DNA of 64,000 nt. It comes from Paenibacillus sp. H1-7. GTDB lineage: Bacteria; Bacillota; Bacilli; Paenibacillales; NBRC-103111. Of the stretch, positions 8,971 to 17,268 are shown piece by piece. The DNA is taken from the NCBI RefSeq assembly GCF_022354825.1, contig NZ_CP031168.1, positions 5,705,501-5,769,500 of the forward strand, written 5' to 3'. The notes below the pieces were generated by a model. The model ran no database searches and was not told the DNA's origin. It worked only from the letters and a program-made list of their open reading frames with translations. The position numbers and the translations under genes were made by a program. Position 1 is the first letter of the stretch. Every line of letters starts with the position of its first letter.

Positions 8971-9567
8971 TTACATTTCCAGTTGAAGCATTTCATGCCT
9001 TAGTTCCAGCAACCTTTCCTTCGATGTCTTAATTTGTGCGGAATCTCCCGCTTTTATCGCATCAGACAAAGTCGACAATTCATAATCCAGCTCCAGTCGA
9101 AGTACGGGAATCCGATCGTCGGGCCGCTTCGACCGAAACGCCTGCATCATTTCCTCCACGGTAACCACCGGCTCCTTCTGAAACAGTACTTTGTGCTCCA
9201 CGCCCGAAATTTCCACCATTCGGATAATTTCTCCGAACATAATGTTTTCAATTAATATTTGCCGATCCTTAAACCGTTTGACAACCGCGTGGCCGCGCGT
9301 ATCGCCGATCATTTTCTCCATCAGCTCCGCCAGCTTCTCATCCTTGAAGGAATAGTTGCCGACAATCTTATACCGTTCGCCGATCCGCTGAAACTTCAGC
9401 TTCACGAGCTTTCTTCCGGTTCGGATCGATACAATGAACTGCTGTTCGCTCTCGTTCCAATATAACGAGTAGCCTTCCTGAATCAATGCCTTAATGAAGT
9501 TACGGATTAGCCGACGGTCAAATCGTAACTCAAGGTTGCAATATTCCACTTCATGACTTTTACTCAC
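8971..9567 (-). CDS. protein of unknown function, 198 residues
   Basis: Not recognised. A GTG start at 9567 is chosen because GGGAGGGG lies six bases upstream; the frame stays open to 9609 without a ribosome site. The protein is soluble and charged: an N-terminal half rich in beta-type stretches (YSLYWNESEQQFIVSI, LVKLKFQRIGERYKIVGN) and a C-terminal helical part ending in LLELRHEMLQLEM. No signal peptide, membrane segment or catalytic motif is seen. It is monocistronic on the minus strand. Confidence 0.75.
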   Translation of the reverse strand: MSKSHEVEYCNLELRFDRRLIRNFIKALIQEGYSLYWNESEQQFIVSIRTGRKLVKLKFQRIGERYKIVGNYSFKDEKLAELMEKMIGDTRGHAVVKRFKDRQILIENIMFGEIIRMVEISGVEHKVLFQKEPVVTVEEMMQAFRSKRPDDRIPVLRLELDYELSTLSDAIKAGDSAQIKTSKERLLELRHEMLQLEM

Positions 9568-9851
9568 GGCAATCCCCTCCCAAATGGTACGTAACCCCGC
9601 CATAGCCATCCATTTTCTTTATGCTTTTTTGCCATTCATCGGACAGCCCATCTTTTGATAGAATTTTCAGACAATTCAGTTACTTAATTCTATCTTATTA
9701 TGAATCATATGATTTAGCAACTTGGATTATTGACTTTTTTTCGCTTAAATTAATCCATTTTTTTCTGCCGGAGCAAGTACCTACAAGCAGGCTGCGTCTC
9801 AAATGCTCGTTCCTCCGCATGGAACCAATGCTTGACCGGCGCTTCGCAATA
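9568..9851. other. intergenic stretch without a recognised gene
   Basis: AT-rich spacer between the unknown gene and the terminator of the stalk-domain gene. Short open frames here lack ribosome sites and overlap each other; nothing else is recognised. Confidence 0.5.
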
Positions 9852-9882
9852 CAAAAAAGATCGCCCCTAAGGACGACCTTTG
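9852..9882 (-). terminator. rho-independent terminator of the stalk-domain gene
   Basis: On the minus strand AAGGTCGTCC, a three-base loop and GGGGCGATCTT form a ten-pair stem with two wobble pairs, followed by a run of T. It lies about 100 bases past the stop at 9979. Confidence 0.7.
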
Positions 9883-9978
9883 CAACAAAGCAACAGCTGC
9901 TGTACAGAAGGAGTGCGCGGCTGGCAGCTGCCGGATAGCAACGTAGCTTTTTACCGCCCTGCACAATACGTCTCCGGC

Positions 9979-10908
9979 CTATTGCTCCGCTTTCTCTTCC
10001 GCTTTTTTGTTTTCTTTCTTCTCCAGCTCTTCGTTCAGGTCGACCCGCTCGATCACGTTCACGGTATAAGTAATGCTGTCGCCGAACCCTGTCCTCTCCA
10101 AGCGGATCGTCCCCATGAAATAATGGCTTTGGGTGATGCTGCCCCCGTTGCCTCTTCCGTATAACGATTGGTAAAACAAGTAGCTGTAACGGTCTTCGCC
10201 TTCCATTCCCGGTATTTTCTCGATCATGATCGGCTTTGTATTATAGTTGAAATCCTTAATCTTATAGCTTGCCGTACGTTTGACATAATCCTTGAGCTGT
10301 TCGATCTTATCGGAATTGGGTTCATCGGCGATGACATAGCCGTCGCGGTTCGTGCGGCTTGGCGCAGGTGCCTTCGTCCACCGCTTCTTAGCCTCAGAAT
10401 CGCTGACATAAAGCACACCGGTCAGCTTCTCCCTCGACTTTTTCAACCCTTCGGTATCCACTCCCATTCGGCGAAGATCGGATAAGCGGTAAAATACGCC
10501 GCTCGTGCCTCCTTCCGCATACACCGTCAGCAGAGGGTATTCCACACCTAAATAAGTGACCATTTGCGACTGGGGAGAACGAAGCGTAAATTCTTCATAT
10601 ATTGCTTCTTTATCCTCAGCAGGCTGCTCGGGATTGATTCTGCTGTTGATGTAAATGGTCTTGTTGTCGCCCTTCCAAATAATATTCGCGCCCAGCATAT
10701 TCGCCAGCTCCTTGAGCGGCAAATAGCTTTTATCGTTATATATCAGCGGCGGATTCTCCAATGCGACGGGCTTGCCGTCAAGAACAATATTGAAATCAGG
10801 ACGCAAATAAGCTTCCACCTTCTGCAAAATGTCTTCGGCGAATACGCCCGCGGTAAAAGTTCCGCCCATCAAGGCTCCTAGGATCAGCACTCGTTTCCAA
10901 CGCTTCAT
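9979..10908 (-). CDS. secreted protein with copper-amine-oxidase N-terminal-like (stalk) domain
   Basis: About 309 residues. An N-terminal signal peptide (KRWKRVLILGALMGGTFTAG) ends near VFAED. It is followed by a domain of the Cu_amine_oxidN1 type: FNIVLDGKPVALENPPLIY, then SYLPLKELANMLGANIIW and TIYINS. This beta-rich domain is common in Paenibacillus secreted proteins and is not itself an enzyme. The middle part carries no known motif, and the C-terminus is a charged tail (EELEKKENKKAEEKAEQ). ATG at 10908 is preferred to a TTG four codons earlier, which has its AAAGG too close. Confidence 0.75.
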   Translation of the reverse strand: MKRWKRVLILGALMGGTFTAGVFAEDILQKVEAYLRPDFNIVLDGKPVALENPPLIYNDKSYLPLKELANMLGANIIWKGDNKTIYINSRINPEQPAEDKEAIYEEFTLRSPQSQMVTYLGVEYPLLTVYAEGGTSGVFYRLSDLRRMGVDTEGLKKSREKLTGVLYVSDSEAKKRWTKAPAPSRTNRDGYVIADEPNSDKIEQLKDYVKRTASYKIKDFNYNTKPIMIEKIPGMEGEDRYSYLFYQSLYGRGNGGSITQSHYFMGTIRLERTGFGDSITYTVNVIERVDLNEELEKKENKKAEEKAEQ

Positions 10909-11018
10909 TGCAACTCTCAAACCTTTCTGTTCTTATAATCGATAAACGGCAAAAGCTTGCCGGTAAGCAGCCTTCCTTTATCCCTATTTGACATTGTTCC
11001 GTCGGCCGAAACTTTATA

Positions 11019-11046
11019 TTGACAAACATTTTAATTCCGATAAAAT
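11019..11046 (+). promoter_or_regulatory. predicted promoter of the ABC importer operon
   Basis: TTGACA at 11019-11024 and TAAAAT at 11041-11046 with a 16-base spacer. The start would fall near 11053, leaving a leader of about 175 bases before the first gene. I tested the leader by eye against SAM, TPP, guanidine-I and T-box consensus parts and found none. Confidence 0.6.
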
Positions 11047-11228
11047 AGGTTGGTATAAAGAAAAACCTTGTTTTGCCAGCGGGTTAATCCCTCATTTTGA
11101 ACATGACCCTATAGTGTATATCGGCCAATGTGCCTTCAAATGTTATAGGATTTGGGAATTGCCTTGCACGCAATGGCTATTTGATCTTACATGAAGAAAA
11201 ATAGACACACTCGGGGGAGTGAGCATCA

Positions 11229-12068
11229 TTGATCGAGATTAAAGAAGTGAGCAAGACGTTTCATCAGCGTACCGGCGGTTCTTTTACCGCCATCGACAAT
11301 GTTTCGCTGACCATTCAGAAGGGCGAGTTCGTCTCCCTGTTAGGTCCATCCGGATGCGGAAAATCTACGCTGCTGAACCTCGTAGCCGGACTGGAGCAGG
11401 CGGAGCAAGGCGTTATCGCCGTCAACGGGAAGCCTACCAGCACGCCGGGACCCGACCGGGTCGTCGTGTTCCAGGAGCATGCATTATTTCCATGGCTGAC
11501 CGTACTCGACAACGTGGCGTTCGGCTTGAAGCAAAAGGGAATCGGCAAGAAAGAACGGGAAGCGATGGCGATGGAGCAGATCAAATCCGTTCATCTAAGC
11601 AAGTTTGCCGACCGCTACCCGCATGAATTATCCGGGGGGATGAAGCAGAGAGCGGCGATTGCCCGGGCGCTCGCGATGGATCCGGAAATTTTGCTGATGG
11701 ATGAGCCTTTCGCCGCACTGGACGAACAAACTCGTCTCATTCTCCACAAGGAGCTTGAGGAAATATGGATGCGGACGCGGAAAACGATTCTATTCATCAC
11801 GCACAACATACGCGAAGCCGTCATTTTGTCGGACCGGGTACTGGTCATGTCCACCCGCCCGGGAACGATCAAGAAGGAATTCGCCGTTCGTGCGGCGAGG
11901 CCCCGCGATTTGGCGGACCCCGTTCTCCACCACGTAGAGAGCAGCATTATGGATGCGCTGGCCGATGAGCTGGAAAAAGTGGTAAAGGAGGAAATGGGCG
12001 ATGAGTACAGCATTAAGAAGAACCATCTTTCTGGTTCTGCTGCTGATAGCATGGGAAGCGGGATTTAG
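11229..12068 (+). CDS. ABC transporter ATP-binding protein, nitrate/sulfonate/taurine type
   Basis: A 279-residue ATPase that powers import with the permease and binding protein downstream. Walker A is GPSGCGKST, the Q-loop is VVFQEHALFPWL, the signature is LSGGMKQRA, Walker B is ILLMDEPFAALD and the switch histidine is in FITHN. The FPWLTVLDNVAFGL segment is typical of SsuB/TauB/NrtD-like ATPases. The start is TTG at 11229 behind GGGGGAGTGA. Its last 68 bases overlap the permease gene in another frame. The substrate (alkanesulfonate, pyrimidine precursor, nitrate or other) cannot be told. Confidence 0.92.
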   Translation: MIEIKEVSKTFHQRTGGSFTAIDNVSLTIQKGEFVSLLGPSGCGKSTLLNLVAGLEQAEQGVIAVNGKPTSTPGPDRVVVFQEHALFPWLTVLDNVAFGLKQKGIGKKEREAMAMEQIKSVHLSKFADRYPHELSGGMKQRAAIARALAMDPEILLMDEPFAALDEQTRLILHKELEEIWMRTRKTILFITHNIREAVILSDRVLVMSTRPGTIKKEFAVRAARPRDLADPVLHHVESSIMDALADELEKVVKEEMGDEYSIKKNHLSGSAADSMGSGI

Positions 12069-12765
12069 AATTTTCGACTGGGGCTGGAAATTCCCTTCCG
12101 TTACTCAGACGTTCCAGGCGTTCTACGACGGATTCGTCCACGGGCAGCTGCTGGGGGCTACGCTGGAAAGTATCCGCAGGCTCCTGACCGCCTTCATTCT
12201 TTCTATTCTTATCGGTACGACGCTCGGCTTCCTGTTCGCCAGATACCGCTTCCTGGATGACACGCTCGGTTTTCTGGTCGTCGCTTTGCAGACCGTGCCA
12301 AGTATTGCTTGGCTGCCGTTCGCCATCATCTGGTTCGGCATGAACGACTTCTCCGTAATCTTCATTACGACGCTGGGCGCAACATGGACCATGGCGATGT
12401 CCAGCAGGACGGGAATCATGAACATCCCTCCCATTTACCTTAAGGCAGCTCAAACGATGGGCACGGGCAACGGGTTCAAGATGTTTTATCAGATTATGGT
12501 TCCTGCGGCATTCCCGCATATGATTACCGGCGTTCGGGTTGCATGGGCTTTTGCATGGCGCGCGCTCGTAGCCGGAGAATTGATCGCCAAGGGCATCGGT
12601 CTTGGACAGCTGCTGCAGGATGGACGGAATTTGGCGGATACCGCACTTATGCTTTGTATCGTCATTATTATCGCTGTGTTAGGCACACTTTCCGACCATT
12701 TCTGCTTCAAGCGGCTGGAGGATAAAATTTTGCTTCGTTATGGATTGGCCGGCAAACAGAAATAA
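12001..12765 (+). CDS. ABC transporter permease, nitrate/sulfonate/taurine type
   Basis: A 254-residue inner-membrane permease with about six hydrophobic segments, starting with TIFLVLLLIAWEAGFRIF. The cytoplasmic EAA-type loop reads KAAQTMGTGNGFKMFYQIMV and ends in PAAFPHMITG, as in SsuC-like permeases. ATG at 12001 follows AAAGGAGGAAATGG and overlaps the ATPase gene by 68 bases, so translation is coupled. Confidence 0.92.
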   Translation: MSTALRRTIFLVLLLIAWEAGFRIFDWGWKFPSVTQTFQAFYDGFVHGQLLGATLESIRRLLTAFILSILIGTTLGFLFARYRFLDDTLGFLVVALQTVPSIAWLPFAIIWFGMNDFSVIFITTLGATWTMAMSSRTGIMNIPPIYLKAAQTMGTGNGFKMFYQIMVPAAFPHMITGVRVAWAFAWRALVAGELIAKGIGLGQLLQDGRNLADTALMLCIVIIIAVLGTLSDHFCFKRLEDKILLRYGLAGKQK

Positions 12766-12818
12766 CGGCATTCAACTATGAGTGAGTGTTCAAAAAGACT
12801 AAAAAGGGGAGTATTTCG

Positions 12819-13880
12819 ATGAGAAAACATGTATCTGTTCTAATCGCCATTTTGATGGTTACCGTACTGGTGCTCTCGGCTTGCGGCAAGAAAGAAGAAG
12901 CGCCCAAAGAAGGAGCTGCGGCTGAAGGAGGCAAGTCTGCTGCCGCATCGACAGTTAAGCTGGGGATTTTTAAAAACGTAACGCATGCCCCAGGCTACAT
13001 CGCATTGGAAAAAGGCTTGTTCCAAAAATATTGGGGCGAGAACGTAAAAATCGACGTCGTAGCGTTCGACAACGGCTCCGACTTCTCCACTGCGCTGGCT
13101 ACGGGTGAGATCGATCTCGGCTTCGTCGGACCGGGTCCTTCCACCAATCAATACATCAAAAGTAAAAACTTCAAAGTGATCTCCGGTTCCAACAACGGCG
13201 GTGCCGTATTGGTAGCCGGCAAAGATTCGGGAATTACAAGCGTCAAGGATTTGCAAGGCAAAGCGGTAGCGATTCCTACCAAAGGCAGCACGAATGAAAT
13301 TTCGCTGCGCCTGCTGCTGAAAGAGAACAATCTAAACGTAACGACGGACAAATCCGGCGTCAATATTATTGCCCGCGCTCCGGCCGACACGCTGATCGCT
13401 ATGCGTCAAAAAGAAATCGACGCTACATTGATCCCGGAACCATGGGGCACGCAAATGGAGCAAGAAGGCATCGGCAAAATCATCGTGGACTGGAACAAAA
13501 TTCCGCCAAATAACGGAAACTATCCGTTGACCATCCTTGTTGCGAGCGACAAATTCCTTACAGAGCATCGCGATATGGCTAAGCAAGCGATCAAAGCCAA
13601 TGCGGAAGCGATCGATTTCATCAAGAAAAACCCGGATCAATCTTACGAGCTGATCAACAACCGCCTGAAAGCGTTGAGCGGCAAAGGGATGGATCTGGCG
13701 CTGATTAAAGCCGCGCTGTCCCGTTTGAACCTGACGACTGACGTAAGCAAGGAAGCAATTGAAGAAATGGCGAAGGTTTCGATTGACGCCGGCTACATTA
13801 AAGAGGTTAAAAAAGAGCAGCTCGACCTTAGCAAATTCGTCGACCTTAGCTTGCTGGAAGAAGTCAAAGCGGGTAAGTAA
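12819..13880 (+). CDS. ABC transporter substrate-binding lipoprotein, SsuA/NMT1-like
   Basis: 353 residues. The start at 12819 is chosen because AAAGGGGAG lies just upstream; an in-frame start at 12786 would add residues before the signal peptide. Signal peptide with lipobox LVLSAC, then a Lys/Ala-rich linker and a type II periplasmic-binding fold: KLGIFKNVTHAPGYIALEKG, GEIDLGFVGPGPSTNQYIKS, RQKEIDATLIPEPWGT. These are characteristic of SsuA/TauA/ThiY-like binding proteins. It is the third gene of the importer operon and is followed by a strong terminator. Confidence 0.92.
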   Translation: MRKHVSVLIAILMVTVLVLSACGKKEEAPKEGAAAEGGKSAAASTVKLGIFKNVTHAPGYIALEKGLFQKYWGENVKIDVVAFDNGSDFSTALATGEIDLGFVGPGPSTNQYIKSKNFKVISGSNNGGAVLVAGKDSGITSVKDLQGKAVAIPTKGSTNEISLRLLLKENNLNVTTDKSGVNIIARAPADTLIAMRQKEIDATLIPEPWGTQMEQEGIGKIIVDWNKIPPNNGNYPLTILVASDKFLTEHRDMAKQAIKANAEAIDFIKKNPDQSYELINNRLKALSGKGMDLALIKAALSRLNLTTDVSKEAIEEMAKVSIDAGYIKEVKKEQLDLSKFVDLSLLEEVKAGK

Positions 13881-13906
13881 GCTTATCCCGGCCAATATGA
13901 ATAAGC

Positions 13907-13950
13907 AACCCCCTATTTCCTCAGAACTTGAAGAGATAGGGGGTTTTCTT
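13907..13950 (+). terminator. terminator of the ABC importer operon
   Basis: AACCCCCTAT and ATAGGGGGTT form a perfect ten-pair outer stem, followed by TTCTT, 27 bases after the binding-protein stop. Confidence 0.85.
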
Positions 13951-14090
13951 ACCACAATAGAATTTATAAGATTCCGAGGTCATCGGATGTAAAAATTCTA
14001 TTTGGCGATAAAAACAACCTCTTAACGCGGTCGCTCCTCTGTGAAAGGACGTCGATAGACGTTTTTCTTATTCTGCCTAAACGGATCGCA

Positions 14091-16409
14091 TTAAAATGCT
14101 TTCGCCACCTCAACCATGGTCGTCTTGCCGTCCTCGGTAAAATATAGGTGGACGCCATTTTGCCCTTGATCATCCATGAAGTACGAAACGTACTTCGGCT
14201 GCCCTTTGCGCAGCGGCACAAGCAAGGTAGCAATGCGATGGCTGCGGGCCGCCGGCGTCTTCGCCGTCAAATGCCACTGGTGATCCAATCCTTCCATTTC
14301 CGCAGGATCGACATCCGCGAATTCATCTGTCTGCGACAGCTGCATATCTCCAGATGAGCAGTAAACGAACCGTCCGTCCATATCCGCTTTGCGGCCTTGG
14401 ACTTGGAACGACTGATTTCCGAGCTTCATCTCGTTCATCGTATGGAACAGCCAGTCAATGCTCGCCGGCTGAGTAAGATCCACATGGTCGACTACTACGA
14501 CATAGGATTCATTAATGAAATACAGCTCTCTAACATAGCGCTCCAGATACGGCACATTTTCCTTGTAAGCCGCCGTAGCATTGCATCGGGAATAGGTATA
14601 ACCCTGGTGCCGCTCGACCGCTTCCACGGCTCCTGAAGCCGCCATATTGAGCACCTTGTTCGTCCCCGCATATTGTCCCAGACCGTCGATCAGGATCGTG
14701 TTGGTGGATCGGGTCTGCCTTCTCCAGTTCATATGCATCGTGCTGCCGAAGGCGATGTAATACCCGCTTTCAATCGCAAGCGGCTCGCCGTATGCGTGCA
14801 GCAGGAACCCGTTCTGATCGCCGTGGCTGTGACTGATCGAACCATAACGGCTGCTCTTGGTCAGCAGCATAATATGATCGTCCGGCTGATCCATCCTCGC
14901 GTGAAACGCCACCCATCCGATATCGCGGAACCATTTGACCGGTTCGATATCTACAGGGGCTTGCGCCGTCACATTCGGATAATCGTGACGGTACATCATC
15001 TCGTCGAAGCGGAAGTCCCACCAGCCGTAATTGTAGAATTTCATTTCGGAATCCGTATCGATAATGCGGGTCTGTTCATAATACCACTGGTAATGTCCGT
15101 TCCCCGTAATACCTGCGAATTGCCTAATATTGAAGCCGGTCTTGAGGCTGACGGGATCGCCTAACGTAGACTGGTCGCCGAAGCTTGCGCGAAGCGTGTC
15201 CGGACTAAAGCAGTAAAGCGGATAGTCGCCCGTGCGCTGGAAGAACGGCCTGCGGTAGAAATCGATGGCCGTAAATTTCTTCAGCAGATTCATCGCTTCG
15301 GTCACGAACGCCATGCCCGTCGTCCAATACATCGGTCCTTCCGCCCAGCCTCCGTCGATGCCGCCCCACGGGGAGTACAAGCAGGCATAGTACTCCAGCG
15401 TGTAATCCAGCCATTCGCGCGCCTTCTCCTCTTCGCCGAGCATCACAATACCGCACGGCACAAGAACAGACGATAAGGAACGAACGGCATGACTGTCGAA
15501 CGGAACCTGATGAATCTTGGAGCGCTCTATGACATGAAAAGCAACCTGGCCCGTACGCTGCAGCAGCTTGCTGCGAACGTCCTCCCGCTCCGCTTGGGAC
15601 AAACGGTCATACAGCCAATCATATCCCCAAGCAAGCGCGCCGGCGACGCGGAAAGCCGCTTCATCGTTATAATCGCGGCTCGTCGGTCCTTGAGGATCCC
15701 ATGCGGCTACATGCAGAAGCCATTGCTTCGCCCGATTAATCAGCTTTTCGTCCTCCAGCACAACTCCGGCTACGCTTAGATGACGAATGGCATACAGCGC
15801 TTCCTGACAGTCCATATACATTTGCCGCCATAGCTTGGCGACTCTCTTATTGCCCGGATACGGCTGCGGTTCGGCGATAAGCTCCTTCTCGCTCCAAGGC
15901 TTGACCGACCGTTCGAAGAAGATGTCCCAGCCGCAGTACGATGCATCCTCTCGAATCCGGGAACGAAATTCGGGCAGCTCGTCCGCCTGGAGCCATAAGC
16001 GAGGGTGGCTCGCCTTGGTTTGTTCAAACCGGCTGCCTCTTCCCTCAAGCGGCGTTTCCGGCAGCCCTGCAGGTACCGTGAAGCGCCGAACGGTGCTCCA
16101 CTCCGTTTGCGTGTCCTCGCTGCTGCCGTTCGTCTCGCCGTTCAGTAGCAAGGCGTAACGCCAATAGTAATCGCCCGGCTCAAACGCGTGATCAGGCGTG
16201 TATAAATTGTAAGGTATAGGCTGTACGGTAACGGTCGTCTCGCCATCGAATTCCTGCGACCGGGAATATTGCAAAATGTACGTATCCTTCTCCAGCTGAG
16301 CAGGAATCCATGTAAACCGAGGCGGATTCTCGATTAATTGCGTCTGCTCGCTAGGCTCATATTGAACGGTCAAAACGCCGCTTTGCGGTTCATATAATGG
16401 CTGACTCAA
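14091..16409 (-). CDS. heparinase II/III-family polysaccharide lyase with DUF4962-like N-terminus
   Basis: A 772-residue protein. The N-terminal beta domain (residues 1-110) is followed by an alpha-toroid typical of DUF4962/alginate-lyase folds (HPRLWLQADELPEFRSRI, RVAGALAWGYDWLYD, GGIDGGWAEGPMYW) and a C-terminal heparinase II/III beta domain with SISHSHGDQNGF and YVVVVDHVD. Lyases of this kind cleave uronic-acid-containing oligosaccharides by beta-elimination. There is no signal peptide, so it should act in the cytoplasm on imported oligosaccharides. The start is TTG at 16409 behind GGAGGG. It is the last gene of the permease/binding-protein/YesMN operon. Exact polymer unknown. Confidence 0.85.
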   Translation of the reverse strand: MSQPLYEPQSGVLTVQYEPSEQTQLIENPPRFTWIPAQLEKDTYILQYSRSQEFDGETTVTVQPIPYNLYTPDHAFEPGDYYWRYALLLNGETNGSSEDTQTEWSTVRRFTVPAGLPETPLEGRGSRFEQTKASHPRLWLQADELPEFRSRIREDASYCGWDIFFERSVKPWSEKELIAEPQPYPGNKRVAKLWRQMYMDCQEALYAIRHLSVAGVVLEDEKLINRAKQWLLHVAAWDPQGPTSRDYNDEAAFRVAGALAWGYDWLYDRLSQAEREDVRSKLLQRTGQVAFHVIERSKIHQVPFDSHAVRSLSSVLVPCGIVMLGEEEKAREWLDYTLEYYACLYSPWGGIDGGWAEGPMYWTTGMAFVTEAMNLLKKFTAIDFYRRPFFQRTGDYPLYCFSPDTLRASFGDQSTLGDPVSLKTGFNIRQFAGITGNGHYQWYYEQTRIIDTDSEMKFYNYGWWDFRFDEMMYRHDYPNVTAQAPVDIEPVKWFRDIGWVAFHARMDQPDDHIMLLTKSSRYGSISHSHGDQNGFLLHAYGEPLAIESGYYIAFGSTMHMNWRRQTRSTNTILIDGLGQYAGTNKVLNMAASGAVEAVERHQGYTYSRCNATAAYKENVPYLERYVRELYFINESYVVVVDHVDLTQPASIDWLFHTMNEMKLGNQSFQVQGRKADMDGRFVYCSSGDMQLSQTDEFADVDPAEMEGLDHQWHLTAKTPAARSHRIATLLVPLRKGQPKYVSYFMDDQGQNGVHLYFTEDGKTTMVEVAKAF

Positions 16410-16485
16410 GTTGTTTTCCCTCCATCATCTGTGTGCATTGATTACTATCTGTTCTGTAATTGGTGTACCATAACATTCATTAAAT

Positions 16486-17253
16486 CTATCTCATCAGCAT
16501 GCCGCCGTTGATTTCGATCGTCTCTCCGGTCAAGTACGATGCCAGATCCGATACAAGATACAATACGGCACCGGCAACATCCTCCGGAGTGCCTTCCCGC
16601 TTCAACGGAATCCCGCTCACGGTAGCCTTTCTGGCTTCATCCGACGTGAACGTATCATGAAAAGCCGTCTGGCCGATAAAGCCGGGAGCTACGACATTGA
16701 CGGTAATTCCGTCGCCTGCCACTTCCTTCGCCAATCCTTTGGAATAGCTGCCGACAGCGGCTTTACTCGCGGCATAAATGCTCGAGCCCGGTCCTCCGCC
16801 GTGATGAGCGGCTACCGAAGACATGTTCACGATGCGGCCGGCTCCTGTGGCCTTCATGCCTGGAAGCACCCGTTTGCACATGAACACGGTGCTTTTCAGG
16901 TTGACATTCATTACTTTGTCGTACAATTCTTCGGTCATTTCGCTGATCGGGCAGCGTTGAACCAGATGGCCCGCATTGTTCACCAGTATATCGACCGTGC
17001 TGCCGAACGCTTCTTCCACACCGCTGACCAGCTTATCGATTTGCTCCAAATCCGTTACGTCCGCTTGGAACAGAACAGCTTGACCTCCCGCCTGCCGGAT
17101 GATCTCTACCGTCTCTTCCCCTTGCGCCTTACCGTTCAGGTAGGTTACACCGACTTTCGCGCCGTTGGCAGCCAAAAGAACAGCGATGGCCCGTCCGATT
17201 CCCGTATTGGATCCAGTTACCAGTGCGATTTTCCCATGTAATTGCGTATTCAT
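16486..17253 (-). CDS. SDR-family oxidoreductase in the polysaccharide operon
   Basis: A 255-residue classical SDR. The cofactor loop is TGSNTGIGRA, followed by NNAGH, the catalytic serine in NMSSVAAH and Y-x3-K in YAASKAAV. The C-terminus is GETIEINGGMLMR. It resembles FabG and 2-keto-3-deoxygluconate 5-dehydrogenase (KduD)-like enzymes. Beside a uronate-type lyase it most likely reduces an unsaturated uronate derivative, but this is inference. ATG at 17253 is preceded by CGGAGG. Confidence 0.85.
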   Translation of the reverse strand: MNTQLHGKIALVTGSNTGIGRAIAVLLAANGAKVGVTYLNGKAQGEETVEIIRQAGGQAVLFQADVTDLEQIDKLVSGVEEAFGSTVDILVNNAGHLVQRCPISEMTEELYDKVMNVNLKSTVFMCKRVLPGMKATGAGRIVNMSSVAAHHGGGPGSSIYAASKAAVGSYSKGLAKEVAGDGITVNVVAPGFIGQTAFHDTFTSDEARKATVSGIPLKREGTPEDVAGAVLYLVSDLASYLTGETIEINGGMLMR

Positions 17254-17268
17254 GCTTTATAACCTCCG

